Shown: piece by piece, positions 1-10,812 of the stretch | How positions within the stretch are numbered: the first letter of the stretch is position 1 | How the letters are laid out: each line of letters opens with the position of its first letter | Assembly (NCBI GenBank): GCA_031216445.1 | Contig: CM062214.1 | Span: forward strand, 4,859,501-4,923,500 | Origin: Lateolabrax maculatus | Lineage: Eukaryota; Chordata; Actinopteri; Acropomatiformes; Lateolabracidae | Length of the DNA stretch: 64,000 bases | Direction: 5' to 3' | Made by a program: the position numbers and the translations under genes | The notes under the pieces: model-generated | Told to the model about the DNA's origin: nothing | The model's input: only the letters and a program-made list of their open reading frames with translations | Databases searched by the model: none

Positions 1-3000
1 TGGATCATCATCCAACCTGTGCTGCTCAGCTTTCCTCGCGCAATTCATCTGAGCTGATTGCGCTATTAGCTTGCAGTGCAGGGGGCCACAGCTCTCATCC
101 TTTCCGTCAGAGCAAACACTCGTCAACACAGAGGGCTCTTCGATTGGTCTACCCGCAAACTAATTTAATGAAGCCCACGTTGCAGTCAAGCATGGCCCCA
201 CATAATCAGCTCGGTGTTGTCTGAAGAACTCAGAGAGATGGTGTCCGCCGATATCAAACTGAGATGTTACGCCGAAATGACAGGAATATTTTGGCAGGGC
301 TCCCCTGGCAGCCTTACTCAAGTCTTCCCATGGGTGAAGGGTGTCATGTCACCACAAATCCAGATGTATGCTGCACTTGCCATGAGCTTAGTTTCAGAAT
401 GTTTTAGATGTCATTTTCTCTCTTACAAATTGCAGCTTTAAAATACAACCTTACTAGACTGGAGATACTGATTCCACAAGAAACAAATTCTCCCTGTAGG
501 TGGGAGGATCTGCCGGATTTTTCTCAACAAGTTAATATGACGCATGCAGTGTGGACAAAAAATACTCTGCTTCGACTGGAGATTGGATAGCCTTTTCTTG
601 CGTTGCCACTATACCAGCATGCAACCAAGTAGTCCATTTCCTGAGAGAACAGGTTTCCCCCTATGTTTTGCTTAAAGTACGTTTACATAGTTCAGTAAAG
701 CGCGATTGGTTGCTGCTCCCACACGTTAGAGGATATTTACATGAAGTTTAAAACTCTCTTATCCCCCAACAGTATACCATTAATTGTGAAATTAACCTCA
801 AATTAACATACCTTGCGAAGCCCACCCACATTCAATACTCAGCATGCGACCTTGAGAAGTTGAGAAACAACGGGAAGGGGAATGACAGTTGTTTTCTACT
901 ACAAATGGAACTGCTGAATGTTTTATGAGGGACAATATGCATTCAACACGTTTATCAGGCCTCAAGGAAACACACAATGTGTTTCAAGAACCTCACAAGG
1001 TACCTTTAAACCTGCAATAACCATTTATCATGTAATCACCATTTAAGTTGACATGGAGAACTTGTTAGCATACAGTTGCTTATTTACAAACCCACCAGTA
1101 CTGGACCAACCTTAACATTAATTTGGAGTCGTGCTTCTGGTCACCGGGGGAATGTAAGTCAAATATCCACTCATTTTAAGCTCACTTTTTGGTCTCTACC
1201 AACTCCTGAGGGAAATATCTGGCTCCCACTATGTTCACCAGCTGGTCTCTGGCTGTGTCTGTCTGCTGTTTGGTGCTGAACAGGTAGTGTGCAGGGAGCT
1301 TTTTCACTGGAAACAGCTGCCTGCTCCACTGAATAGTGGAGTTGTAGCTGGTCAGCTAAACAATGAACTCTCTATAAAGCTCTGTAAAGCCGAGCAGAGC
1401 TGCAGATTCAGGTGTTAATTCTTTGTAAGTTATAATAACCAGGAGCATACTGTCACAACAGATCATCCACTACAGCTGCTTTAACACTAAACATGCCCAC
1501 GATTTTCATGCTCACCAGAGGCAAGAGAGAGGTGACCACTTTGTTTAAGTGTGAACACGCTGTCACACTACATTTTAGTGCAACCGAAAAAGTATTTTTG
1601 ATAAAACCGAGCCATTAAAAATCTGTCTTTGATATCCGGTCTGACTGCTCATCAGGTTCACTTCCACAACTGTGTGCATGTGTTACAGGATTACTATGAT
1701 CAACCCTCTTTAGCAAGTTATATATGAAAATAAAGTGTCACCCCATGCTGCACATTAAAAAAAAAATCAATGGCTAGTTTGTCTCCCTTTTTGGCCAAAA
1801 TGAGGACAAAAAAAGATAGAAGTGAGACAGACAGACTGACAGATGGACAGACAGTCAGTTAGACAAGAAAGCAGCATAGAGCAGAGAGCCTTAATATTTC
1901 AGATCTAATGCATTATTCATACCTTAGGCGAGTCGGCTGAATCTGCCAGAGTGCTCTTGGGTGAATGGAGAGTTTTCGATTCGGCGCCACGTGTGTGTAC
2001 GTGTGTATCTGCGCGAGTGTGTGTGTGTATGTGATTGGCGAAGCAGTGGATGAAAGACAAAGATGAAAGCAGCAGCCCAAAGGCTCTAACTGCGAGATCC
2101 ATCTGTTGGTGGTGTGAAGCTCTGAAGTTACTTTAGCTCTCAGGTAGGCACACTAGGTGGCCAGCAATCAGAAGTGTGTGTGTGTGTAGGTGTGTGAGTG
2201 TATGTGTGTGTATGTGTTCATAAAAAGTCAAGAAGGCGGAGAAGTGATGCAGATAAGAGGCTTTTGGACAAACCACCTGCTAGCAGTAAAGTCATGAAGC
2301 CATACTTCTTTACTGTACAGTCAACAAACACATACTCAGATGCTCACACACACACAAATGTTTTTTAAAAAAAGCAAGACCCTCCCAAGCAATTAATATT
2401 TTCTTTGGTCCCTCTCTTTGACTTAGAAGAAAACTGCAACACCCTCAACCCATTATCTCAAAATAATATAGCAGTATTGAATTGCCACAGTTTAGTTAAC
2501 ATTAATAACTAAAAGTGTATAAAGAATTTAAGATTAAATTTTAATGGAACAATCATTTTCACATTTCAACTAGAGCATACAATGGAAGCGGCCTTACTTA
2601 CTGTACTTATGGCAAAACAAAATGTGTGTGTCCTGTTTGCTGAGCATTCCAGCTCCTCTATTTTTGAACCAAAAGCTACCAAATAACCAGTTATCACCAT
2701 TGTCACTACGTAAACCTGGCACAGGTCCCAGATCTGAGGCTGCTGAGGGGAAGCAATCTTTGTTGCCCTACTTCTGATTCCCAATATCAAAAAATACATT
2801 TGAATTTGGATGAGGTGGTAGCCTGATAAAAGAAACAGCCCACAAAATCTGGGGTTAGAAAAGTGGTTTAAAATGTTAAATGTGGTTTAATGAGTTGTTA
2901 TCCCATGTTCCATTTGAAATAAGTACGTATAATTTCAGGAAAATAAGCCAATTTATTGTGGAAAGTTAGATTTCATGGAAAATGCTAAAATGGTTTGCTG

Positions 3001-3229
3001 AAGAAAAGGTATTAAGCTTTTTTGGTGTTTTGCTTTTTCGTATTTCGTATAATCTTTCCTGTTCTTTGATATATTTATCCGCTTTTGTTTGATTGTTATG
3101 CTTACTTTTTATTTTATTTATTTTAACAGGGTCAATGCACATTAATCAGCGCCACTGTAAGTGTGCCAGTGTTAGTCAAACTTGCTTAACATGAGTTCTT
3201 GTAAAGTTAAAAGGCTCTCCCTTGCTCTC
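1..3229. other. Upstream flank, no gene seen
   Basis: No coding region can be supported here; the open frames are short and unlike any protein I know. The stretch holds a GACA-type tetranucleotide patch near 1820-1860, TG/CA simple repeats near 1993-2030 and 2176-2216, and AT-rich sequence. Around 3125-3180 a piece matches a common fish dispersed repeat ('aacagggtcaatgcacatta' type), recognised from general familiarity. It is probably intergenic DNA or distal promoter of galnt18; a 5' noncoding exon cannot be excluded. Confidence 0.6.
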
Positions 3230-3897
3230 CCCAAAAGGCCGGACCCCTCTCAGAGAAAGAACACACCTCCCTCCGGTCCTAACAGGCGCCCTGCTGTACA
3301 TCTGCTGCATCACAACTGAATCTCCAGCGCTGCAACCCACACTCACACAACCACGCGCACAAACCTGTGCACTCGGTCCACGTGGTTTTGGCATCACGGA
3401 CATTTACGCGCATTTACGCACGCCCACGCGCCCAAGACAGTCCGCCCCGTGCATTAACGAAGCTCTGCGCGCCTATCCATCAGCGCCTGGGTCGATGCGC
3501 TTCAGCCCCCCCCCCCCCTCCTGTGTGCACTCTGGCTGTGAGGGGGCCGGCGGAGGCGAGCAGAGCCCGCCCCGTCCCCTCCTACCGGGCTGTGTGAGGA
3601 CTACAGGCTGGCAGCGCGGCGTGTGACAGCTCTGCAGCGGCTCAGCGCGGCTCTCCTCCTCAGCGTTGTTACTGAAGACATTACTATCCGGGCACCGCAG
3701 AGCGTTTTTAAGCCAAAGGGGGGGTTGGGGGGGGACTGAGCAATGCCTCGGCCGGGACCCTGAGAGCGCCGAGGCGGACCGACTCCGCGGCATCGCGTCT
3801 CCGTAGTTACGCTCGGACACGTTCCTCGGCCGCTTCTCCGCCTCACTCCACCTGCCTGCGCGCGTCGGGGACGAGGAGCCCATGGAGGGATGTCGCG
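3230..3897 (+). promoter_or_regulatory. galnt18: CpG-rich, TATA-less promoter / 5'UTR island of galnt18
   Basis: Base composition changes abruptly from AT-rich to G+C- and CpG-rich sequence about 670 bp before the galnt18 start codon, and the enrichment runs into the coding exon. GC-box-like motifs are visible: ccgcccc at 3442-3448 and cccgcccc at 3566-3573. No convincing TATA box is seen. A 13-C run lies at 3506-3518. CpG-island promoters with dispersed initiation are usual for broadly or developmentally regulated vertebrate genes; the transcription start cannot be placed from sequence alone. Open frames in this block on both strands are by-products of its composition. Confidence 0.75.
3743..3763 (+). 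other. Short upstream ORF in the galnt18 leader
   Basis: An ATG followed by five codons and TGA (MPRPGP, stop) lies about 135 nt before the main start. If the transcript begins upstream of this point, scanning ribosomes meet it first. It ends well before the main ATG, so reinitiation is possible. Whether it lies in the mature 5'UTR is unknown. Confidence 0.4.
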
Positions 3898-3920
3898 ATG
3901 CTGTGCTCAAGGAGAACTAA
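3882..3920 (+). other. Overlapping upstream ORF, frame 2
   Basis: ATG at 3882 (context gagcccATGG, with G at +4) opens a 12-codon frame, MEGCRDAVLKEN, that ends at a TAA inside the galnt18 coding region. It overlaps the main start out of frame, so ribosomes initiating here would bypass the galnt18 ATG. Confidence 0.45.
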
Positions 3921-3943
3921 AACTTTGGTGTCGACATGCGTGA
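3890..3943 (+). other. Overlapping upstream ORF, frame 3
   Basis: ATG at 3890 (purine at -3, T at +4) opens a 17-codon frame that ends at TGA 3941-3943, inside the galnt18 exon. Together with the ATGs at 3882 and 3898 it puts a start codon in each of the three frames within 19 nt. Confidence 0.4.
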
Positions 3944-4141
3944 TCCTGAGCGGCATGACCAACATCGTGTGTCTGCTGTACGTCGGCTGGATCACCAACT
4001 ATGTGGCCAACGGGGGTCCCAAAGTTGCGGAGAGCGGCGGCGAGGCGGAGAGAAAGTTGGAGGAGGACAGTAAAGGGGAAACCCTGAGGATTATCGAGAG
4101 GCTGGAGCGGCTGGAGAGCGTGGTCAACGAGCACATCAAAG
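3898..4141 (+). CDS. galnt18: Polypeptide N-acetylgalactosaminyltransferase 18, exon 1 (5' partial CDS)
   Basis: First coding exon of a type II Golgi membrane protein of the GalNAc-transferase (GT27) family, which starts mucin-type O-glycosylation; GALNT18 belongs to the divergent Y-subfamily. The exon encodes 81 residues plus one base. Residues 1-8 (MLCSRRTK) form a short basic cytosolic tail. Residues about 9-33 are a hydrophobic signal-anchor (TLVSTCVILSGMTNIVCLLY...GWIT). A charged stem follows, with a coiled-coil-like run of Leu/Ile/Val from residue 51 to 81 (KLEED, GETLRIIERLERLE). From memory, human GALNT18 shares KTLVSTCVILSGMTNI, then KLEED and the IIERL heptads, which identifies the gene rather than GALNT8, 9 or 17. 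The frame ends in phase 1 at AAAG|GT, matching an expected Glu codon start in the ortholog. The GlcNAc/GalNAc-transferase and ricin-type lectin domains must lie in later exons outside this window. Whether this is galnt18a or galnt18b cannot be told. Confidence 0.93.
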
Positions 4142-4147
4142 GTCAGC
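4138..4147 (+). other. galnt18: 5' splice donor of galnt18 exon 1
   Basis: The sequence AAAG|GTCAGC gives a good match to the vertebrate donor consensus, with GT at 4142-4143. Homology to GALNT18 stops here: the continuing frame runs into a poly-Gly artefact from the G tract. Intron phase is 1. Confidence 0.85.
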
Positions 4148-4152
4148 GCGGC

Positions 4153-4180
4153 GGGGGGGGGGGGGGGGGGGGGGGGGGGG
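4153..4180 (+). repeat. Homopolymer, 28 G
   Basis: An uninterrupted run of 28 G starts 11 nt after the galnt18 splice junction. It could fold into a G-quadruplex in DNA or pre-mRNA. Such long G runs are also prone to sequencing and assembly length errors. Confidence 0.95.
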
Positions 4181-4190
4181 TGATGCGGTG

Positions 4191-6234
4191 TGAAGCAGCC
4201 TCGAGGAAAAACCTGAACCTCAACTCTAATATACATAGTACAGGAGTCAGAAGTCTCTTATTGCAGGCTGCTGGAACATTGAGTCCATTATAGTCGACCT
4301 ACAAAAGAATTGACAACAATTTCAATAATCCATCAATCTTTGAATATTCACTGCCTCCAGCCTCTTAAACTGAGTTTTTGCTGTTTCCTCTGTTTTCTTT
4401 CATTGTTGAGTCGCAAATCTTTTGGTCAGACAAAAAAAAAAAAAAAAAAAAAAAAGGTATTTGAAGTTGGCACCAAGGGCTCTGTGAAGTTGTGGTTTTC
4501 TGACATTTCATACACTTAACCTTGAATCAATAATTTAGAAACATAAAACAGGTAAGTGGAAGTTAATTTCTTTTCAGCCTTTTCTTCCTTTAGTTAAAAC
4601 ACCTGTGAACCCTAACAGTCTCATAATTAGTACCCTTCTGTTATTTCTGTAATATAGGTGTGAAATCTGTTTTTTTTTAAGAAGAACTATGACAGTCAGT
4701 TACAGTGCATCCCAACAAAACATAATTACTCATTTAAGTATATCACAGCGGTACCAATAGAGTTAGAGAGACATGTTTCCAGACATGTTTTTAGAGATAT
4801 AAAATAATAAAATAAAAAATATATATATATACACACATATAAACGTTTCAATTAAGTAGTTAAAACTTCTTAGAATTACAAGTTGAACTGCTGGACGCAT
4901 GACACACAGCGCTCCACTGAGAAGTCCATTCCAGGTTCCACATCACACTTGGTAAGCTGCGTGCTGGACAGGGATCAGCTCCTGTACTAGTCACGATGTC
5001 ACGGGTCCTTTGTGCAGGTCTCGTTAAACTGAGATTTAAGGTGATCACAGGGAGGTGTCGCCCCCAGCCTTCAAGTGTCTGGTCCTGCACACATGTCATT
5101 CTGCACAGTGAACACATGAAAAGGAATGCATGGTTAAATCAGTGGAGAACTCTTTTAAAAAAAAAATACATAAACAATTAATCAGCAAAATAGTTGCAGA
5201 TTATTTTGCTTGTTATTCAACTACTGGTTTAATCAACTAAAAGTTTCAGCTCTGTACCATGTGGAGCCAAAGTAGGACTAAATAGGAGCACTTGAATGAC
5301 TCCATAAGAGACAAAGTGTCCGTAAGGTATGAGTACACAGACACATTATGAGTTCCTATAGAAGCATTGCTCATAATGCTAAAGTAGGATTTTGATTGAT
5401 GTCTAAAGGGAGTAGAGCATCAGATCCATTGACAGTCTGTGTCCCATTTGATGGACTGTTTGTATTTGCATCATCGTCCCATTTTTAGCCCTCTCTAGCC
5501 AACTCAAGTCCAACCTAAATTCAAAATTCAGATTAGGTCATTTGTCTCACAACACTTTTCAGGTCATCGTCTTCCTCCGGACACCAGAGAAGCGCTCGTG
5601 TCAGTCTGTTCACTATCAGCAGGAGAGTGTGGATTTGTTCATTGATAAAAATGTTGCAGTGGCGCACACACAGGGCTAATAATATTCCCCCTGGGTCCTC
5701 CATGTTTTAATTATCCTCCTCAGAGCTGTGCATCAGTGAGTCAACACACCTTAAGAAGTGGGACAAACTTTTCCTTTATCCTCTGCTAAATGGGACAGTA
5801 CACCACTCACTAACTGAACGTGGGGCTTAGGAGCTGAGATAATTAACGTTGGAGCGCTTTTTGGCGAGAGAGAGAGAGAGAGTTCTCCTCCGGTGCCCAA
5901 TACACAGCTAGAGAGCGCTGCTCCTTGGAAAGATATGGGGCCGTAATTTATCAAACATCTCAGAGAAGGACTGTTGATCCGGGACTCATTTTGTGTTGCA
6001 GATGAGCTTCTTTAGAACACGCTGTTAATCTCAGAGAGGCTGAATTAATACTGTTGAGAGCATCATTTCAGATGTGGTGATACAGAACTGCTGATACTTA
6101 CAGGCACAGATTCACTTGCAGTTCATGGGGTTTGTGCGTTTTCTTTAACTTTGTACATCGATTCAAAAAGGATAAGGCTTTGCATCATATATTGTGAGAC
6201 CTATGAAACCTTGAAGCATACCTTTTCTTTGGCC
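4191..6234. other. Intron 1 segment, no gene or clear repeat family
   Basis: AT-rich noncoding sequence. It contains a 24-A run at 4432-4455, an AT/AC patch near 4816-4840 and a (GA)n tract at 5866-5882. Nothing else recognisable. Confidence 0.6.
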
Positions 6235-6735
6235 TTTGCGCAAGCGGCAACCTCTGGGTCTGAAAAGTGAAGCCAATGCGGAAGTGCCTTAAACCTGCAT
6301 TTTCTCAAGCGGCCAGCAGGGGGCGTCTTCAATGGTTTTAAAAAGAAGTCCGATTGTATAGAAGTCTATGAGAAAATGTCCCTACCTCTCACTTCATTTA
6401 TTACCTCAGTAAACATTCTTCGAATGAGTTTATGGTCTCAGTCACTACTTTCAAGTCTTCTTCAGTACAGTAGCATGTTCATTTTGTAAATTATGATCCC
6501 GTTTAGAGCAAAACAGACGATAAAGCAGTGTGATTGACAAGTTGTTACCACCACAACCGCCAATCAGGATAGAGGCAGCGCTACCCTCTCGTCAGACTAA
6601 TGTCACTTCTGGTTCCAAAAAACCGGGATGGTGATGGTGAAATTTTGCCGAACTCACAGTTTCAAAACGGCCATTCACAAACCAGTGGGTGATGTCACTG
6701 AGGCTACGTTTTTTATGAAGTCTATTCCTTTGTGC
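6235..6735 (+). repeat. Dispersed teleost repeat with a CTCF-like core
   Basis: I recognise this as a very common fish non-autonomous element from phrases such as 'tgaagccaatgcggaagtgc', 'ccagcagggggcg' and 'gtatagaagtctatgagaaaatg'. The 3' part ends near 'atgaagtctattcc', a decayed form of the 'cagtctatg' end seen in related elements. No ORF. Family name and exact ends are not certain. Confidence 0.65.
6313..6327 (+). promoter_or_regulatory. CTCF-core-like motif inside a repeat
   Basis: CCAGCAGGGGGCGTC matches the CTCF core consensus except at the outer edge. It lies in the non-coding repeat at 6235-6735. Binding is an inference. Confidence 0.45.
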
Positions 6736-8164
6736 CACCATTCAGTGTCCAAATGCTCTTAAGAACATACATTAAGAAAGTCAGGTGAATCCAGTTTCAA
6801 AAGACATTCAATCTGAAACATCAGACTGAGGAGCACTAGTAGGCCGGTGCTGGTGCTTGACAGAATTCAACAAGTGATACTAGAGCAGTCATTTTATACA
6901 AAGGGTTTTAATATATGCAAATCGGGCTTTATTTTCACCAAACAGACAGCAGCAGGTCTGTGAATGATATTTGCCTTTCATGCACTTATTAAACTTCTAG
7001 TCCTAATGAATGTGCCCAGATTTTAAGATGAATTCAAGTACCTGCATTCTTTGTACCACTGCGTCAGTTGCTCAGGTAATAAAGGGGAGGAAAATCTACA
7101 ATAAATCCAAATGTGAACAAAGACCACAGTGTCAGCCTACAACAGGGGGCACTCTGTTTCCATTCTGGATGGGGATTGTAAAGTGGTATTGTCCCTCTTG
7201 ATTCAGCATCAGTTTCTTCCAATTGGGAAAAGATGAATAGAAGACATTATTTTGCTCACTTTGGGAAAAGACGAGATGCTAGTCTAAGAAGATGCAAACA
7301 CTTGTATGTGCTGTTTTACACCATCGCCAGTCATCTCTAATGCAGCACTTTGGATCCTCCTAACTGTTCAAAGTGCAGCTCCTGTTTGTGCAGGGAGATG
7401 TTAGTATGATACTAAGCACACTCATCATTAACATGGAGAATGGCAGACTGATGGTGTACTGAACTGTTCAGAAGTGCTAATAGAATCTGCATAGGCTCCG
7501 GGGTTACAGCGGGTGAGTAAATTTAGCCGTCGGGGTGCTTGGCACACTCCCCTCCTCCACTCCACTTGGTCCTTGGAGCCGGTGCCAGATTACATTATCA
7601 GCCAGGGGCTGATGTGTTTATGTGTTTATGCTTTGTCACTGATACAAAAAGACCAGACTGCGGAACCAACATGCAGGTTTGAATGAGGATAATACAACGT
7701 TAGGTGGGCAGCAGAGAAAATAGTATAAAGTATGCTGGAATAAAAAAAAAAAGGTTGTCATTCACTGGCATTGAACTGAGGCTGACTCAGTAGGATTGTA
7801 ATGTCTGAATAAGGGTTATATGAGCATATTACTAAGACTCTCAAGCACTAAATGTTCCTGTACTTCTACAAATATAATGGTGTTGACACAATTCAATGCA
7901 TTAGCTCTATGCTGTGTCACATGGAGTTTTGGCTTTGAAATCTGACAGCAAAATAAAATAGAAAAATGTATATATAAGATTATAAAATAAATGCTTATAT
8001 GAATACATAGAGTAAGATATATGAAAAAATGCTAAATAATTTGATACGTTACTTAAACACAAGTCTTTGTTATTATTATTGTGGGTTTTTATTGGCGTTT
8101 GTTCCATTATGAAACTTTTATTTTTCAAAAGAGTAAAAATTGATCTAACAAATCTGCAAGTTTA
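6736..8164. other. Intron 1 segment, nothing recognised
   Basis: AT-rich noncoding sequence without convincing ORFs, RNA genes or repeat ends. Around 7490-7620 the composition is locally more G+C-rich and free of simple repeats, so it could be conserved noncoding DNA, but nothing in the sequence proves it. Confidence 0.5.
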
Positions 8165-8425
8165 CCCTGGCAGATAAGTCTGGCCCCTCCCCATTCAAAC
8201 GGATTTGCTTGGTACTGGAAGCGCCGTTGTGTCAGGCGAACCAATCACAGGCGTTTATCTAGTATGAGGCGGGTTTAAAACAATGACTGACAGAGAGGAG
8301 AGTCTTGAGGCATCTTTGTATATAACCAAGATGGCTGCCACCAATGTGGAGTGTTCTACAGCCGGCTACAGCGTCAGTATAAAACGGACTAGACGGTAAA
8401 TTTTCTCTTAAAGAAGAAGATACAA
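8165..8425 (+). repeat. Dispersed repeat, 'accaagatggctgc' family, copy 1
   Basis: The block 8285-8365 ('atgactgacagag', then 'accaagatggctgc', then 'gcgtcagt') has the same ordered phrases as 14805-14880. That makes both copies of one dispersed element. No ORF or clear terminal repeats. Confidence 0.45.
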
Positions 8426-8492
8426 CTGCACTTAAACTTTATGTTGTTAAGAAATAGGTGTTTTGCTGTACTTCTGACAGGACGTACTGTAC

Positions 8493-8519
8493 GACAGGAC
8501 AGCGAGACGCTGTCCTGTC
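8493..8519. repeat. Perfect 12-bp inverted repeat, 3-nt loop
   Basis: The arm gacaggacagcg at 8493-8504 is exactly complementary to 8508-8519, with loop 'aga'. A third gacaggac unit sits just upstream at 8476-8483. It could form a tight hairpin in DNA or RNA; function unknown. Confidence 0.9.
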
Positions 8520-8520
8520 A

Positions 8521-10787
8521 TCTGAAAAAAAGGGCATTTTTAAAAATATATTTTTATGATTAAGTATAAATATAAATATTTTAATATTATTATGAAAACC
8601 AGAACAGTTAAATAACATTTCAAAATCATGAGTGGAGTTTTAATAATGTCTTGATTAAATAAATAAAAAACTTAACTATTTATTCATAACATTATGTATT
8701 TCATAATGTCTTATTTAGGGCTTTTTAGGGTGGATTTTCCCTTTAGTTGGCTAAACAGAAATGAGAAGTCCTGGCTCTGCTGGAGGTGTCAGGTGGCCCC
8801 TGTGGCTGGTGCCATGTTACATTGCTGGCTACGCTGAGGCAGAGGCTCAGTGAAGAAGGGATTCAGGTCATGAAACAGTGCATATTTTAACACATTTGTT
8901 TACAGCCATTCATTTCCACACTGTAGGACCGCTTTAGATGTGAGATGCACACGATTAACAGCGCAAGAATGATTATTTCTAAGACACAAAATTAATTCTT
9001 GGCCACAATTTCTCACTCTCTGTCAGGATCTGTCACATGTGACTTTGTGCTTTGATCCATGTTGTGCATTGTTTGTTTCTATCCTGCAAGTACAAGTACT
9101 TTTTTTATTTTTAGTAGTCTTTGTATGAGTCAATGCAAGTAAGTTGATCCATGTTGACAGTGTGCTGAAGAGGAGGAGTGTGCAGGGTGGAGCGTGGACT
9201 TCTGAGACTGTGTGCGTGTGTGAGAGTGTAAGTTGCGTGTATGGTGTGTCATCAGAGATGCATGGAAGTGGTGTAAGATCTGATATGGATGTCACTGCCT
9301 GCCTACTGAACCTGTGTATCGCTGCGTGAAGAATACCGTCACTGTAAATATGCTGACATCAGCCGGTCGGGGCTGCCATGCACACAGGTGCGCAGGAACG
9401 TTTGCACAGAGAAATCAGTCCTTTTTTGGCTCTGTGCTCTGGATTTATCCTGCCAGTTGCACTCCGAGATGCCTGAGGATAACACAAAACAATGTAATTT
9501 GGAGGAAGAGCTAAGAAAGGGAAAAAAACACTGATGCAGGTAGACATTCTAAACTGGTGGATCATCCCTAGGGGTAAAGGGGTTACATATTAAATCAAGA
9601 GGGACTTCTGTTCCTGTGAATGTTAAAGACCCCCTTCCCCCCTGCTTGCATCTGCACTCCCACACCGCTGAAATTCAAAGAAAAGGTGCCAGGGAGGGTG
9701 TGATAATTTAGCGACAAATCCACTCCTTTATTCTAGTTTTCCTCTTTGGAATGGAGGAGGTGTGACTCTCACAATTCCAGAAGTGTCACTTTCTTCAGAT
9801 TGCACCTCCTCTGTGTGTTTACGTTGCCCTCATCCTTGACAGCGGTGTGCAGATTATAAAGTTATATTTCAGGGGAGCTCACCCCTGTCATTGGATGTTG
9901 GAGAATTGTGAGGCAGGATCCAAAATTAACTTCTTTGCCTCACCTGCTCAGAACTGATGACCTAGAAGAAGTAAAAGTTTTTACTGGACAAAAATACCAA
10001 ACAGTTCCAGGAGCTATCAAGCCACAGGAAGTAAGCGCCCCTGTAGGCTCCTTCTCTTTGACTTTATTAAACGGCTGTGGCCATCAGATGGCGGCAGGAT
10101 TGATACATGCATCTCCAAATTGAGAGAGGTGTTGTGTGCAAATGTATGTGCACAACAGAGCAGCAGAACTTCATCAATAATTAAAATCTTCTGAGTTTGA
10201 TCTTATGGTAGCCTTATTAATCTAAATGCTTTTCTGCACAGCAGACAGGTGAGCTGCTGCACACTGATTCCAAGTTTATTCAGTAAAATAATTTATTAAA
10301 AATTATTTTAACTTTGCCCTCCGTCTGCTATCTGTAACCGCTGGCTATCCCGACGTGCTCCTTGCGAGGGATCTGCTGCTTCGCCTATAAGACGAATAAG
10401 AGACGGCAGCTGTGCTCAGTTTGCTGGATTGTGTCTGTTTCTGCCCTCAGGCTGCAAGAAACCACTGCCCCCTTTGCTAAGATTGGTAGTCTAGACTCTA
10501 TCCACGGCCCTGGCCCTACGTTAACCATCTCTAGTTTGCAGTAGTACAAAGACAGTCAAATAAACAACTGTGTTCAGTGTGATGCAGCAGTAAACCGACA
10601 GGTATGCACATTTAGATCAGTACATTAGACCGAGTAATCTAATAGCTGCTGTTCAGCAGAAGTCCACAGAGATATGTATCAGTCTTAGTCAGAAAGATTC
10701 TCCACATGAATTAAAAAAAAGGTTGGATCAGGCTGCTCGTCACATCAGTATCACTTTCATCAGCCAGGAAGCCTACGTGGACTGCGA
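8521..10787. other. Intron 1 segment, no gene seen
   Basis: AT-rich noncoding DNA with a TG-rich patch near 9205-9245. The open frames on either strand are short and unlike known proteins. No repeat family recognised. Confidence 0.55.
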
Positions 10788-10812
10788 TTTTTTTTTTTTT
10801 TTTTTTTTTTTT
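10788..10812. repeat. Homopolymer, 25 T
   Basis: Twenty-five consecutive T. It could be the poly(A) tail of an old minus-strand retro-insertion, but I recognise no retroelement body next to it. Confidence 0.95.

Noticed and set aside
3222..3910. Open frames of 134 and 145 codons on both strands of the promoter island
   Set aside because: High G+C sequence has few stop codons; the frames contain poly-Pro artefacts and overlap the promoter and start of galnt18.
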